Assembly (NCBI GenBank): GCA_964551015.1
Contig: CAZKBP010000013.1
Location: 62,001 to 126,000, forward strand
DNA from: CAZKBP01 sp964551015
Lineage (GTDB): Bacteria > Bacteroidota > Bacteroidia > Cytophagales > Microscillaceae
Length of the DNA stretch: 64,000 nucleotides
Reading direction: 5' to 3'
Part shown: piece after piece, positions 15,591-24,568 of the stretch
Layout: each line of letters starts with the position of its first letter
Position numbering within the stretch: position 1 is the stretch's first letter
Notes under the pieces: model-generated
Seen by the model: the letters and a program-made list of their open reading frames with translations, nothing else
Databases searched by the model: none
What the model was told of the DNA's origin: nothing
Position numbers and translations under genes: made by a program

Positions 15591-16862
15591 CTACCTATAA
15601 GCTTGCCAATGAGCCAGTATGCCTTGAAAATAAGCCTCTGCCACTTCTACCACTCTGGAAGAAATGGGATGTCCTTGATAATCTGTATCTCTTTGACCAA
15701 GACGAAGAAGCTCCTGAACATTATCTTGGTAAAGCGGCTCGATGTAGCAAAGCGAGCCGTATACTTTCCGAGTCAGGGTTAGATTACGAGCGTATACACC
15801 TGCCTGACCTGTGTAAAGACAATATTTTTCTATGAAAGATTGGCGATGATCTCCTCTCAGAGGGGGTAGCTCTAGATTTTCCTCGAGTGAAGCAAGTATT
15901 GATTGACAAAAGGCAATAGATTGAGGAAGATCGTCTGAAAGAAGCAACCTGAGGAGGTGAAAGCGTTTTTGTGGCTCATCTAGTTCACCTTTCAAAAAAC
16001 TCCCCCCTACGAAGGCCATACTTCCGTTGCGAGTACTTGGTTGCCTCCAGCCTGTGTTAGCGGCATCCACATTGTAGTGAATAATGAGCGTCAGGTGAGG
16101 CCGAAAGGCGTTGATTTTGTCGGCACGGGCTTCAAAATCTAGCTTTCGCAAGGTATCAAAAAAAACTCTTTGGCGATTTGGCTTCCTTAGTTTGTTTTCT
16201 TGGATATACATTTGATACCACTCTTCAAAGCTTATATCCAAGGCTGTCAAATCATAGGCATCTCGGGTAAGTAATACCTCTGCTCCAGCTTTTTGGAGAC
16301 GATCAGCCAAAATTTTGGCCGTGTACCAGTTTAGCTCAGACTCAAAAAAACGCACCGTTTTGCCTTTTACAGGAATTTCTATGTATTTGCCCTCCATTTG
16401 TGCCACCTTGAAATTACCTGCAATATGCCCGGGGTCTAGGGCGATGCGGGCTCCTCTGAGTAATGTATCTGTGAGGGTTTGAAGGGAGTCTCTTCTAGTT
16501 AAGGAATCAGGCCAAGGAGGAGGCGTTTTTTTGGCTTGATAAAATTGCCAAGCCAAGTGGGGGGCATGGTTTAGGTATTTCTGGAAACGGGCAATCTCCG
16601 CCCAAGAAAGCTGATACTCAGCTTGAGCCTCTTGCGTCAAGTCCGTCTTGCTAAAAAGAGTAAGCCCCTTTTCGTGAATGGTTAAATAATCCGAAATTTC
16701 GGGGGACTTCAGTAGAAGTGTATGCAAGCGTTTTTGATAGAATTCTTGAAGGCTATCCACGGTCATTTGGTCTGGTGCTTCCTGAACTTGTGCTTGGCAG
16801 GATAATACTAGGTAAGCTGGAATGAGCGCAATTAAGAAATTTTTTATGAAAAATTTTGTCAT
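15591..16862 (-). CDS. N-acetylmuramoyl-L-alanine amidase-like lipoprotein
   Basis: A protein of 423 residues. The N-terminus ends in the lipobox LVLSC, so Cys22 is probably lipidated and the enzyme sits in the outer membrane or periplasm. The Amidase_3-type core starts at about residue 138 with RIALDPGH (zinc ligand H146), has a glutamate in FFESELNW (E174), AEVLLTRD at 195-201 and a late LTLIIHYN providing the second histidine. Such enzymes cut the amide between MurNAc and the stem peptide. The region before the core (about 30-130) is helical and unassigned. It is an unusually long family member. Confidence 0.85.
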   Translation of the reverse strand: MTKFFIKNFLIALIPAYLVLSCQAQVQEAPDQMTVDSLQEFYQKRLHTLLLKSPEISDYLTIHEKGLTLFSKTDLTQEAQAEYQLSWAEIARFQKYLNHAPHLAWQFYQAKKTPPPWPDSLTRRDSLQTLTDTLLRGARIALDPGHIAGNFKVAQMEGKYIEIPVKGKTVRFFESELNWYTAKILADRLQKAGAEVLLTRDAYDLTALDISFEEWYQMYIQENKLRKPNRQRVFFDTLRKLDFEARADKINAFRPHLTLIIHYNVDAANTGWRQPSTRNGSMAFVGGSFLKGELDEPQKRFHLLRLLLSDDLPQSIAFCQSILASLEENLELPPLRGDHRQSFIEKYCLYTGQAGVYARNLTLTRKVYGSLCYIEPLYQDNVQELLRLGQRDTDYQGHPISSRVVEVAEAYFQGILAHWQAYR

Positions 16863-17228
16863 AGAAAAGAATAAATCCTAGCTCTTGGGTCGTTTTTTTG
16901 AAATGAGTAGCGAGACTCAGATTGAGAAATAAGTTTTAATTTAAGAAAAAAAACCGCTTTTTTTCTCCTTTTGAAGAAAAATCCCGTATACTTTGCTAAC
17001 CAATATCCTCAATTAGACAATCTTTGCCATTGCGTAAAGATTGGGCGAGAAAGATGATACCTAAATAAAGAAATTACCAGTCTCTCCTTAGATTGCACGT
17101 AAAATCGTGCGCATAAAAGACCTAAACTCAGTTCAAGACTTTGAACTGAGTTTTTTTTGATGAATTAGTCAAGCAGTTTCCCGGAAGGCAAAGGCTCATC
17201 CCGTGGCTTCATAATGCTTAGGTTTTAT
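16863..17228. other. Non-coding spacer with a plus-strand RNA candidate
   Basis: A 366-base spacer between two minus-strand genes. It has no coding frame worth reporting. It holds a plus-strand terminator with upstream hairpins, described as a candidate small RNA. Confidence 0.55.
16996..17158 (+). ncRNA. Candidate small RNA with its own terminator
   Basis: Three hairpins lie in a row on the plus strand: CAATCTTT/AAAGATTG (17018-17043, 8 bp), GCACG/CGTGC (17095-17110) and a 13-bp terminator stem AAACTCAGTTCAA/TTGAACTGAGTTT (17124-17153) followed by T to 17158. TATACTTTG at 16987-16995 resembles a Bacteroidota -7 box and would start the transcript near 17002. Both neighbouring genes are on the other strand, so a plus-strand terminator implies an independent transcript. 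The 5' end is a guess and I cannot assign a known RNA family. Confidence 0.45.
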
Positions 17229-18038
17229 TTATTTTTTCTTTCTTTCTAGAGCTTCACGGTAGGCGGTGCTTGATTTTCTTAATTGATGGACTAGTGCTTC
17301 AACCTGGTCTTCTCGAGTGTGGGGAATGGGGATAAAATGCTCCTTGGTCGCATTTGCCTCGTAACCAAGTTCGTAAATAGATAATTTGAGGCAGTCTTGA
17401 TCGTGTTTTTTTAAAACCTCTATGGCTAAGAGGTAGGCACTAACCCGCCGAAAAGGAATGCCCCACTCTCGATTAATCAATGCTCCTTGTTGGCTAAAAT
17501 GCACCTCAGGAGGGTTATGTTTTAGGTAGATTTGATCCATTTTTCTTTGGTATTTCCAGACAACAAAACTCAGAACCCCGCCCATAATTACAAAATTTTC
17601 AATCAGGGTGTAGATCATTTGTCTTTCCCCACTGTCATTAAACCAGGCCACGCCTATCGTGCCAAGGATTAGGATCATCACGCCAGCCCAAACCCCAAAC
17701 AGCATCCCCTTGTATTTACGCCTCAATTCTCTCTTCATAAATTCAGTCCATTCGGCGGTAGCATACTGCCAATGGGCAATTATTTCAGTTGCTTGATCCA
17801 AGATGGTACGCTTAAGTATTTCTCGCCAAGTATTAGTCAGTTTAACCATTCGCTGGATAGAAAAATAGACTACTAACATTCCTCCCACTACCCCTAACCA
17901 AGCCCAGTACTGAGGAATGATGGATGCTTCTGCTTGTGTAAAAACCCTGGCAATGATTGAGCTAGTCCATCCTAATATCATCAGGAAAGTCCAGATAAAC
18001 ATTTGAAGCGCATTACTTTTTGGTGTATCAGACATCAT
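17229..18038 (-). CDS. Membrane protein of unknown function, four hydrophobic segments
   Basis: The protein has 269 residues from the ATG at 18038; a second ATG follows immediately, and the 19 codons upstream look non-coding. There is a hydrophobic pair near the N-terminus (FIWTFLMILGWTSSII, then AWLGVVGGMLVVYF), a second pair (about 115-165), and a charged C-terminal part ending AYREALERKKK. The C-terminal half resembles that of the 181-residue protein at 14746 in shape and in phrases such as INREWGIPFRRVSAYLLAIEV. It is probably a paralogue. No enzymatic motif was found. Confidence 0.65.
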   Translation of the reverse strand: MMSDTPKSNALQMFIWTFLMILGWTSSIIARVFTQAEASIIPQYWAWLGVVGGMLVVYFSIQRMVKLTNTWREILKRTILDQATEIIAHWQYATAEWTEFMKRELRRKYKGMLFGVWAGVMILILGTIGVAWFNDSGERQMIYTLIENFVIMGGVLSFVVWKYQRKMDQIYLKHNPPEVHFSQQGALINREWGIPFRRVSAYLLAIEVLKKHDQDCLKLSIYELGYEANATKEHFIPIPHTREDQVEALVHQLRKSSTAYREALERKKK

Positions 18039-18221
18039 CAAGCAGTTTTTTGTCTCTTTTACAAAATTACAGGATGAAAGGGAATAGCTCTCCATGATTT
18101 TGCCCGAATATAGAAAATACGAGTCCCCACCACAAAAAACGTTTTCTCAGAGTTGTTTTTCTTGCTCCGTTTTTAAAATAAACGTATCTTACTAACAAAG
18201 GATCAAACCCTCAACCTCATT

Positions 18222-18629
18222 ATGTGTACTTCTGACAAGCAACTTCATCTTTGCACCTGTGAACTTACACCTCCCACCAAGCAACACAAAAAGCAAAAGA
18301 AACAAGACCCCGTTTTTACTTGGCGACTCTATCGCTATCTGGGAGAAAAGTGGATAGGTATGGACGGTATGATGATGATGCCCAGCTCAAGAATTGGAAA
18401 AACCCTCACGGCAGCTTGGGTTTTAGGCCAAATCAATGCCCGGAATTGCTTCGATTTTGATTATCAACCTCAAAATGGAGATAATTTGACCATCCGCCTC
18501 GGTTTTTCTTACGACACGGGTTATCTTTCCTTCGTTTACCAAGAAAAAGCTTGGATTGAGGAATTCTACAATCCTTTCTACGATGATACCCAACAGATAG
18601 CAGAAGGGAAAATATCTTTTTTGGAGTGA
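18222..18629 (+). CDS. Small hypothetical protein
   Basis: A protein of 135 residues with no family I recognise. The first 30 residues are polar, with Cys9, Cys2 and Cys-Thr-Cys spacing (LHLCTCEL) and a basic KKQKKQ stretch, which could bind metal or nucleic acid but need not. The rest looks like a compact alpha/beta domain (TWRLYRYLGEKWIGMDG, LTIRLGFSYDTGYLSFVYQEKAW). It stands alone on the plus strand and ends in a bidirectional terminator shared with susD. Confidence 0.6.
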   Translation: MCTSDKQLHLCTCELTPPTKQHKKQKKQDPVFTWRLYRYLGEKWIGMDGMMMMPSSRIGKTLTAAWVLGQINARNCFDFDYQPQNGDNLTIRLGFSYDTGYLSFVYQEKAWIEEFYNPFYDDTQQIAEGKISFLE

Positions 18630-18681
18630 TTTGTGGTGAATTGCTTGTGCTGAGCTTGACTTCAAAACGTTAGAAAAAAGT

Positions 18682-18714
18682 AAAAAAGACCATCCTCAGA
18701 GGACAGCCTTTTTT
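18682..18714. terminator. Bidirectional terminator between the small gene and susD
   Basis: AAAAAAG and CTTTTTT outer arms enclose a TCCT-CAG-AGGA hairpin. It can end transcription from both converging genes. Confidence 0.7.
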
Positions 18715-18732
18715 GTCTAAAGTATCATTTAT

Positions 18733-20118
18733 TTACTGATTAATCGGTGTGGGCACGAAAATATCAGGCACGGGAGTTGGAATACTGGTGTTGGCATTGA
18801 TCTCATCTTGTGGATAAATGAATCGCTGAGGCAACATGCTACCCGAAGTAGGCACCAGCCCGATCATATTGTCCGTACGCCGTATGTCACAGAATACCTC
18901 AATTTGACCCACTAGGGTGATGTATTTTTCCTCGACGATTTCCATCAAGAGCGCATCCTCCTGACTGGCCCCGCTAATGCCCGCGATTCCAGCGGCTTCA
19001 AAATCAGTCAGTACATAATCATCGTAGGTAGTACCAAAGGTAGTGGCGTGCAATTGACGAACATTGTTGAGATGACCCAATGCCCCACTGGCATCCCCTC
19101 CTCTCAGTTTCGCTTCGGCTAGAATCAATTGATTTTCTTCGTAAGTCACCATAGGATAGGAAGCAGCCGGAGCATAAATACCTGTTTCGCTGGTATTGAT
19201 GCCATAGTTCGTAGCCCCCGCCGTAGTAGCTGGCGTGTAAATAAAGGCAAAGCGAGCACTTTCATCGGTTTTTGCATTCCCACGATAAATCGCCTGATTT
19301 TCGTCCAAAAGCTGCGGCATAAAAGCGCCATTCGCATCCAAATAGGCAACACGATCTTCTTCGATAAAAGAATTCCAAAGATTCAAATCCTGATTATAAG
19401 ATGGCCCGTGCAGTGCTAGTAGATTATTCGCAGGATCGGCAATGCCTCGCTCGGCGGCAACAATCGCGTTAGGGTAGTCTTTTACGTGTACATAAAAACG
19501 AGCTTTGAGCGTATAAGCCACGGCAATCCACTTGGCAGGGTCTCCCTCCAAGAGAAAATCAGCGTCCAAGTCACTTCCTTTGCCATTTTCTAAATCTGCA
19601 ATTGCTTCGTCTAAAAGTGCCTGTACCCCTTGGTAAACACTGGCTTGCGCATCGTAGCTAGGATTGGGTATCTCAAAAAATTGATTCGCCTCGCTAAAAG
19701 GAATATCTCCCCACAAGGAAGCAACTACGCCAAACATATGCGCTTGTGTTACTTTCATAATGCCAATCAACACACGGTTATCGGTGACTTGGGCTTTTTC
19801 TATGGCAATGGCTGCTTGTTGAATACAGCCATAATACACGGGATCCCAGTCAAAATCTTCGGCATTGATATTATAAACATTAAACCCAGAATACTGGCGG
19901 TCACTACCTGTGAATTGCTGTGACCACATGGCAGATAGGCGCGCATCCTCCCCCTCGTGCTCTACAATGGAAGCAATTAAGGCCGAGCGAACAATGGTCT
20001 CGAGTGGAGCATCCGTGGCTTGGTTGGGGCTTACTTCGTGCCCATCTATGAAGCTCTCACAATTGGAAAACAGGGTTAATATTCCCAGTAATAAAGAATA
20101 TATCGTGTATTTTTTCAT
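18733..20118 (-). CDS. SusD/RagB-family outer-membrane lipoprotein
   Basis: A protein of 461 residues. The signal peptide ends LTLFSNC, so Cys20 is the lipidation site. The pattern NQATDAPLE then ADFDWDPVYYGCIQQA and later LILAEAKLRGGDASGALGHLNNVR is that of the SusD-like_2 subfamily. SusD proteins are the surface lids of SusCD nutrient importers. Its SusC partner lies 97 bases upstream on the same strand. No glycoside hydrolase, sulfatase or peptidase gene is in the unit, so the cargo is unknown; SusD-like_2 members are not always glycan-related. Confidence 0.93.
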   Translation of the reverse strand: MKKYTIYSLLLGILTLFSNCESFIDGHEVSPNQATDAPLETIVRSALIASIVEHEGEDARLSAMWSQQFTGSDRQYSGFNVYNINAEDFDWDPVYYGCIQQAAIAIEKAQVTDNRVLIGIMKVTQAHMFGVVASLWGDIPFSEANQFFEIPNPSYDAQASVYQGVQALLDEAIADLENGKGSDLDADFLLEGDPAKWIAVAYTLKARFYVHVKDYPNAIVAAERGIADPANNLLALHGPSYNQDLNLWNSFIEEDRVAYLDANGAFMPQLLDENQAIYRGNAKTDESARFAFIYTPATTAGATNYGINTSETGIYAPAASYPMVTYEENQLILAEAKLRGGDASGALGHLNNVRQLHATTFGTTYDDYVLTDFEAAGIAGISGASQEDALLMEIVEEKYITLVGQIEVFCDIRRTDNMIGLVPTSGSMLPQRFIYPQDEINANTSIPTPVPDIFVPTPINQ

Positions 20119-20214
20119 AATTTTCTGTATTGAATAATGTCAAAATGGTGGGGGAAATCGGCAACAAAAGCCTTACAAAGAGACTCACGACCGTCCCCCA
20201 CGACCAATAACTAC

Positions 20215-23200
20215 TTAGTAGGTTAGTCTTAAAGTGAAAATGTAAGAACGAGTCGCTGGATTTTGGAAGTAGTCTAAGCCCAGCGCGTTAATCCCTGAAC
20301 CGGTCAGGTTGGTATCGGGGTCTATCCCGTCGTAGTCTGTCCAAAGCACCAAGTTACGCCCCGTGAAGGAGAGTGTCATGCCCTGCAAACGGGTGGCTCT
20401 TTGGAAGCCTTCGGAATTCAAGGTGTAAGAGAGCGTCAGTTCTCGCAAACGCGTCCAAGAAGCATCTTCAATAAATTGCTCATCTGGTCCGGTAAAACCA
20501 CTGCCTGGGCCGGAAGTGTAATAGCCTTCATCCACAAACACAGGCCCTCCTCCGAAATCCTCGATAAAACCTCTCAAGGTGTAAGAGCCATCTTGGTTTA
20601 AGCCCACATCTCCGTACGCATTGGCTACGGTAGCCCCGCCGTATACTTCTAGGGCACTCGCTTGGGCGGCGGTGAGGGTGGTTGTTCGTTCTTGGAAACC
20701 AGCTTTTCCGAAGAAGGCCAAGGCTCCTTTGGTTCCGTTCCAAATTTTACCGCCCGCGCTCATATCAAAGAGGACATTCAAACTTAGATTTTTGTAGCGG
20801 AACGTACTCCCGTAGCCAGCTCTAAAGTCGGGGTTGGGATCGCCCAGTACGCCTGCTTCGGGAGCTTGCCCTGAGGGGAAGCCATCCTCATCTAATACAA
20901 TATTACCTGCATCATCTCGCGCCCATCGCGCTCCCCAGAGTACGCCCAATTGCTCTCCTAATACTGCTCTCGAACTGGTTCCCGCAAATCCTCCCAAAGA
21001 AATAGATTGTACGCCTGACATATCGGTTACTTCATTGCGATTGCGAGACCAGTTTGCGTTGATATTCCAAGAAAAATCGCCAATCTTCAATACTTCCGCA
21101 CCTAATTCTAGTTCTACACCTTGGTTCTCGATGGTGGCTGCATTGGCAATGCGCGAGGTGAAGCCCGTGGCGGGAGCCGCATCTACTTGAATGATTAAGT
21201 CTTTGGTTTCATTCCAGTAATACGTAGCCGAGAGACTCACTCGGTCTTTCCAAAATCTCAAATCCGTTCCGATCTCGAACTCGGTTTTGATCTCGGGTTT
21301 GATATCAGGATTACCTGCGATAGAGTTACGGGCAAAAGCTCCTCCATAGGCCGAGCCGTTCAAGCCTGGCCCCCAGCCTTCACCAAAGCCAACATTGGCC
21401 GCTTCGGGCGGAAAAAAGGTAGTTTGTGTCAAATAAGGATCAGGCCCACGACCGACTTGCCCCCAAGCGGCTCTTAATTTACCAAAGCTTAAAATGCTAT
21501 TTTCAGGAATTAATTGAGTGAATTGCCAAGCTACATCGGCAGAGCCATAGAAGAAAAAGCGATCCGAAGTACTGGCAAAAGTAGACCAACCATCTACCCG
21601 TCCCGTCAGATTCACAAACACTTGATCATAGAGGTCAAAGCCTAAGCTTCCATAATAACCTACAATTTTCACCCTTTCTTCTCTGTTAAAAGTAATCCGA
21701 TTGCCTGAGGTGGTATTGCTGAGTTGAGGTGGGGAGAGCGGATTGACAAACTGACGGATATCTGCCCCGTGGTCATCTAGTTTGCGGTCATTCAAACCCA
21801 GTCCTGCCAAGACATTCAGGCCGATAAAATCATTAATTCGCCAGTTTCCTCGGGCGATGAAGTCAAAATTAATCTGACGGCGCGTGATGGTTTCTTTCAC
21901 GAATCTTCCCCCATTGTTTTCTCCAGAAGAAAGTGGATCAAAAATATCTTCACGCTCATCTGTATAGCCATCAATGCCCAAGCGAGCGGTGAGGTTGAGC
22001 CAGTCAAAAGGATCGGCTCCCAACTCCAATTTCCCGATAAAGCGATTCACTCTCGCGTTACTGAGGGTGTTGTTCATCATCCAGCGAGGATTATCATAGC
22101 CCGAGGCAGTATTGGCTCCTAAATAATTACGATAGGCTCTTTGGCGATTGGGAAATTCATTACCATCTGGATCAGTGTAGGTTCCTTGGTAGCCCTCCAT
22201 GTTGAAATCGGCGGGCGTACGCAAGCCTCCTAAGAATAGCCCATTCAGGTTAGAACCCATTTGAATTCGGTCAGAATTAGTCAGCGTGTAGGCGGCACTC
22301 GCATTGACTGTAAACATTTTCCCTAAAAAGCGGGTGAAATTAACCCGAGCGGTGGTACGGCGGTAATTACTATTATCCTTGATGATTCCTTCTTGGTTCA
22401 AGTCTGAAAAACTGGCAAAGATATTTCCGTTCTCACCGCTACTTCCTACATCAATCGTATTGGTGAAAGTATAACCCGTTTTGAAAAGTACATCGTGAGG
22501 ATTGTAGGTAGTCCGGCTGTTCTTACCTCCTCCGGGGTCGGCTGCGGTGCCAGGTCTGAGGGCATAATAAGTTTGTCCATTGGAAGCATCGGCCACGAAA
22601 AATCCGGCATAATCTGGATCATTGGGATCGGTGATAAAATCATCACTTCCCCCGGGTCGGTCGGCGATTCTATCTCCCCAACTCAGCACGCCCGTGGGGT
22701 CATAGAGCATGCCTGCCCCTTGCCCGTAGGCGTTATTGAGGGGCACTTCGCGATTGAGTTCATCTAGAGCGATAGATGAGGTAAGATTGACTGTAAATTT
22801 TTTCCCAGCGGAGGCTTGCCCCTTTTTCGTGGTAATAACGATCACCCCATTGGCGGCTCGGGAACCCCAAAGGGCGGCGGCGGCAGCGCCCTTGAGTATT
22901 TCTACTGAGGCGATGTCATTCGGGTTCAAATCATTCAACCGTGATTGTTGGGTCACCCCTCCTCCACTTCCTATACTACCACTAGAAGAGCTTAAGTTTC
23001 CTCCAAAGCCTTCTCCGTAGTAAGAATCATTAAACATGGGCACACCATCAATCACTACCAAGGGCTGAATATCACCCGTGATAGAAGTGGCACCTCTTAG
23101 TACAACTCTCGAGCCTGCCCCTGGGTCGCCACTATTTTGGACGATATAAACCCCAGAGGCTTTACCAGCCAAGCTGTTAATCAGACCGGGCTCTCCCGAT

Positions 23201-23598
23201 TTGACCAGTGATTGCCCCGCCACATTAGAACTGGAAGCCGCCGAACGATCGCGATCTGTTTCAAAACCGAGGGCATTGACTACAATTTCGTTGAGTTGTT
23301 GGGTAGATTCGCTCATAGAAACATCCAGTTTGCTCGTATTTCCCACTTCAATTTCTTGAGTAGTAAGCCCCACGGCTTGAAACACCAAGATATCTCCATT
23401 GCTTGCTTGAATGGAGTATTCGCCCTCTACATCAGTAATGGTTCCTTGGGTAGTTCCTTTGATGTAAACGTTGACACCGGGCAGGCCTTCGCCGGTTTTG
23501 GCATCACTAACCTTGCCTGATACTACACGATCTTGTGCATTCACTCCGTAGAGTGTCAATAGCATCAAGAGGTAGCCAATAAGTAATCTTTGCATCAT
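20215..23598 (-). CDS. SusC/RagA-family TonB-dependent outer-membrane transporter
   Basis: A protein of 1127 residues from the ATG at 23598, where a clean signal peptide (MMQRLLIGYLLMLLTLYG) begins; the 45 codons upstream look non-coding. A CarboxypepD_reg-like domain follows (RVVSGKVSDAKTGEGLPGVNVYIKGTT), then the plug with the SusC signature (VVLRGATSI, PLVVIDGVPM, ILKGAAAAALWGSRAANGVI), then a 22-strand barrel ending in FTLRLTY. It imports large solutes using TonB energy together with the SusD downstream. The 971-base spacer to the divergent gene holds its control region. Confidence 0.95.
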   Translation of the reverse strand: MMQRLLIGYLLMLLTLYGVNAQDRVVSGKVSDAKTGEGLPGVNVYIKGTTQGTITDVEGEYSIQASNGDILVFQAVGLTTQEIEVGNTSKLDVSMSESTQQLNEIVVNALGFETDRDRSAASSSNVAGQSLVKSGEPGLINSLAGKASGVYIVQNSGDPGAGSRVVLRGATSITGDIQPLVVIDGVPMFNDSYYGEGFGGNLSSSSGSIGSGGGVTQQSRLNDLNPNDIASVEILKGAAAAALWGSRAANGVIVITTKKGQASAGKKFTVNLTSSIALDELNREVPLNNAYGQGAGMLYDPTGVLSWGDRIADRPGGSDDFITDPNDPDYAGFFVADASNGQTYYALRPGTAADPGGGKNSRTTYNPHDVLFKTGYTFTNTIDVGSSGENGNIFASFSDLNQEGIIKDNSNYRRTTARVNFTRFLGKMFTVNASAAYTLTNSDRIQMGSNLNGLFLGGLRTPADFNMEGYQGTYTDPDGNEFPNRQRAYRNYLGANTASGYDNPRWMMNNTLSNARVNRFIGKLELGADPFDWLNLTARLGIDGYTDEREDIFDPLSSGENNGGRFVKETITRRQINFDFIARGNWRINDFIGLNVLAGLGLNDRKLDDHGADIRQFVNPLSPPQLSNTTSGNRITFNREERVKIVGYYGSLGFDLYDQVFVNLTGRVDGWSTFASTSDRFFFYGSADVAWQFTQLIPENSILSFGKLRAAWGQVGRGPDPYLTQTTFFPPEAANVGFGEGWGPGLNGSAYGGAFARNSIAGNPDIKPEIKTEFEIGTDLRFWKDRVSLSATYYWNETKDLIIQVDAAPATGFTSRIANAATIENQGVELELGAEVLKIGDFSWNINANWSRNRNEVTDMSGVQSISLGGFAGTSSRAVLGEQLGVLWGARWARDDAGNIVLDEDGFPSGQAPEAGVLGDPNPDFRAGYGSTFRYKNLSLNVLFDMSAGGKIWNGTKGALAFFGKAGFQERTTTLTAAQASALEVYGGATVANAYGDVGLNQDGSYTLRGFIEDFGGGPVFVDEGYYTSGPGSGFTGPDEQFIEDASWTRLRELTLSYTLNSEGFQRATRLQGMTLSFTGRNLVLWTDYDGIDPDTNLTGSGINALGLDYFQNPATRSYIFTLRLTY

Positions 23599-24568
23599 AT
23601 CCTTGATCGGTTTTAGTGGATAATTAGGTTTTTGATTTTGAAGGAAATCCAAATAAAATTCCTCTTTTGAGGAAATTATTTGGGTTAATCTCCAAAAATC
23701 CTTCTGCCAACGTAGAAAGTTTTTCAAAAACAAAGAATCCTAATATATTTAAGAGGTAGTTATCTAGACCAAATTCCCTTTTTTGGCGATCTAGCTGAAT
23801 TACTTGGTGTTTGAGGAGGGTAAATCTGCTTTTGGTCGAGAAATGTTTCTTCTCGCAAGCGGAAGCTTCTTTTTAGTCATCTGGCCTAATGGGTTCATCT
23901 CGCCGTGTGGAGCAGCTAATGTATAACACTCTAATTATAAAGCATTTAAATATTTTTTCCATTCAAGAGCCAGTCCCCTATGAAGGGAAAATCACCTGCT
24001 TATCCTTAAAAAAATGTCCCAATGGCACCTTCCTTATTCTTATGAGGCACGGAGAAATCGCATCTTTTGGGGTTTAAGTTGGTCGATAAAATTTCTAACT
24101 TGATCTACCAACTCCTTTTGGAAAGTAAAAAATGTATTTTGTCGTAGAATGGATTGGGCACAGTGCCCCTCATCTAATCCTTTTGCTATCGGGGTCTAAT
24201 ACTAAAACATCCTTCTGGTGGCGTATGAGGATACCTTGAGTATAAGCAGACTGGTCTGACAACCTATCTAGACTGGTTGACTTTTGATACTATTTTAATC
24301 TAACTGATTGTTTGATTTTCTCTTTTCTTATCCTGCTAAATCCTTCTCCAGAAGTATAGTTAATTGTATAATCCTAATATATTATTTGTATTTTACCATG
24401 AATATATCTCAAAAATTCTACAAAATTATTTTTTACAAAATTTTGAACTAATTTCGTCCCAGAAAAAGTAAATTTTCTTGCTTAATTGAAGAGTTCAATC
24501 TCAATTATTCGCCTGTTCAAAGGCCAAGCAATCTGCTAAGTTTTCTATCCCCATAGTCCCTGAAAATA
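23599..24568. promoter_or_regulatory. Long divergent control region of SusCD and the Tat-enzyme operon
   Basis: A 970-base spacer. One 62-codon plus-strand frame (23889-24077) has no coding character and is left out. The right end is very AT-rich (24370-24450). An 8-base direct repeat at 24248-24277 is listed separately. No anti-sigma or regulator gene is present, and no RNA family was recognised. Confidence 0.5.
24248..24277. promoter_or_regulatory. Direct repeat, possible regulator operator
   Basis: AGACTGGT occurs at 24248-24255 and again at 24270-24277, exactly 22 bases apart (two helical turns). Both copies are followed within a few bases by TGAC. The spacing fits two dimers on one DNA face about 290 bases upstream of the aminotransferase start. 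Confidence 0.4.

Noticed and set aside
23889..24077. 62-codon plus-strand frame in the SusCD control region
   Set aside because: No start context, no domain and ordinary amino-acid composition for a random frame; it lies in a long control region.
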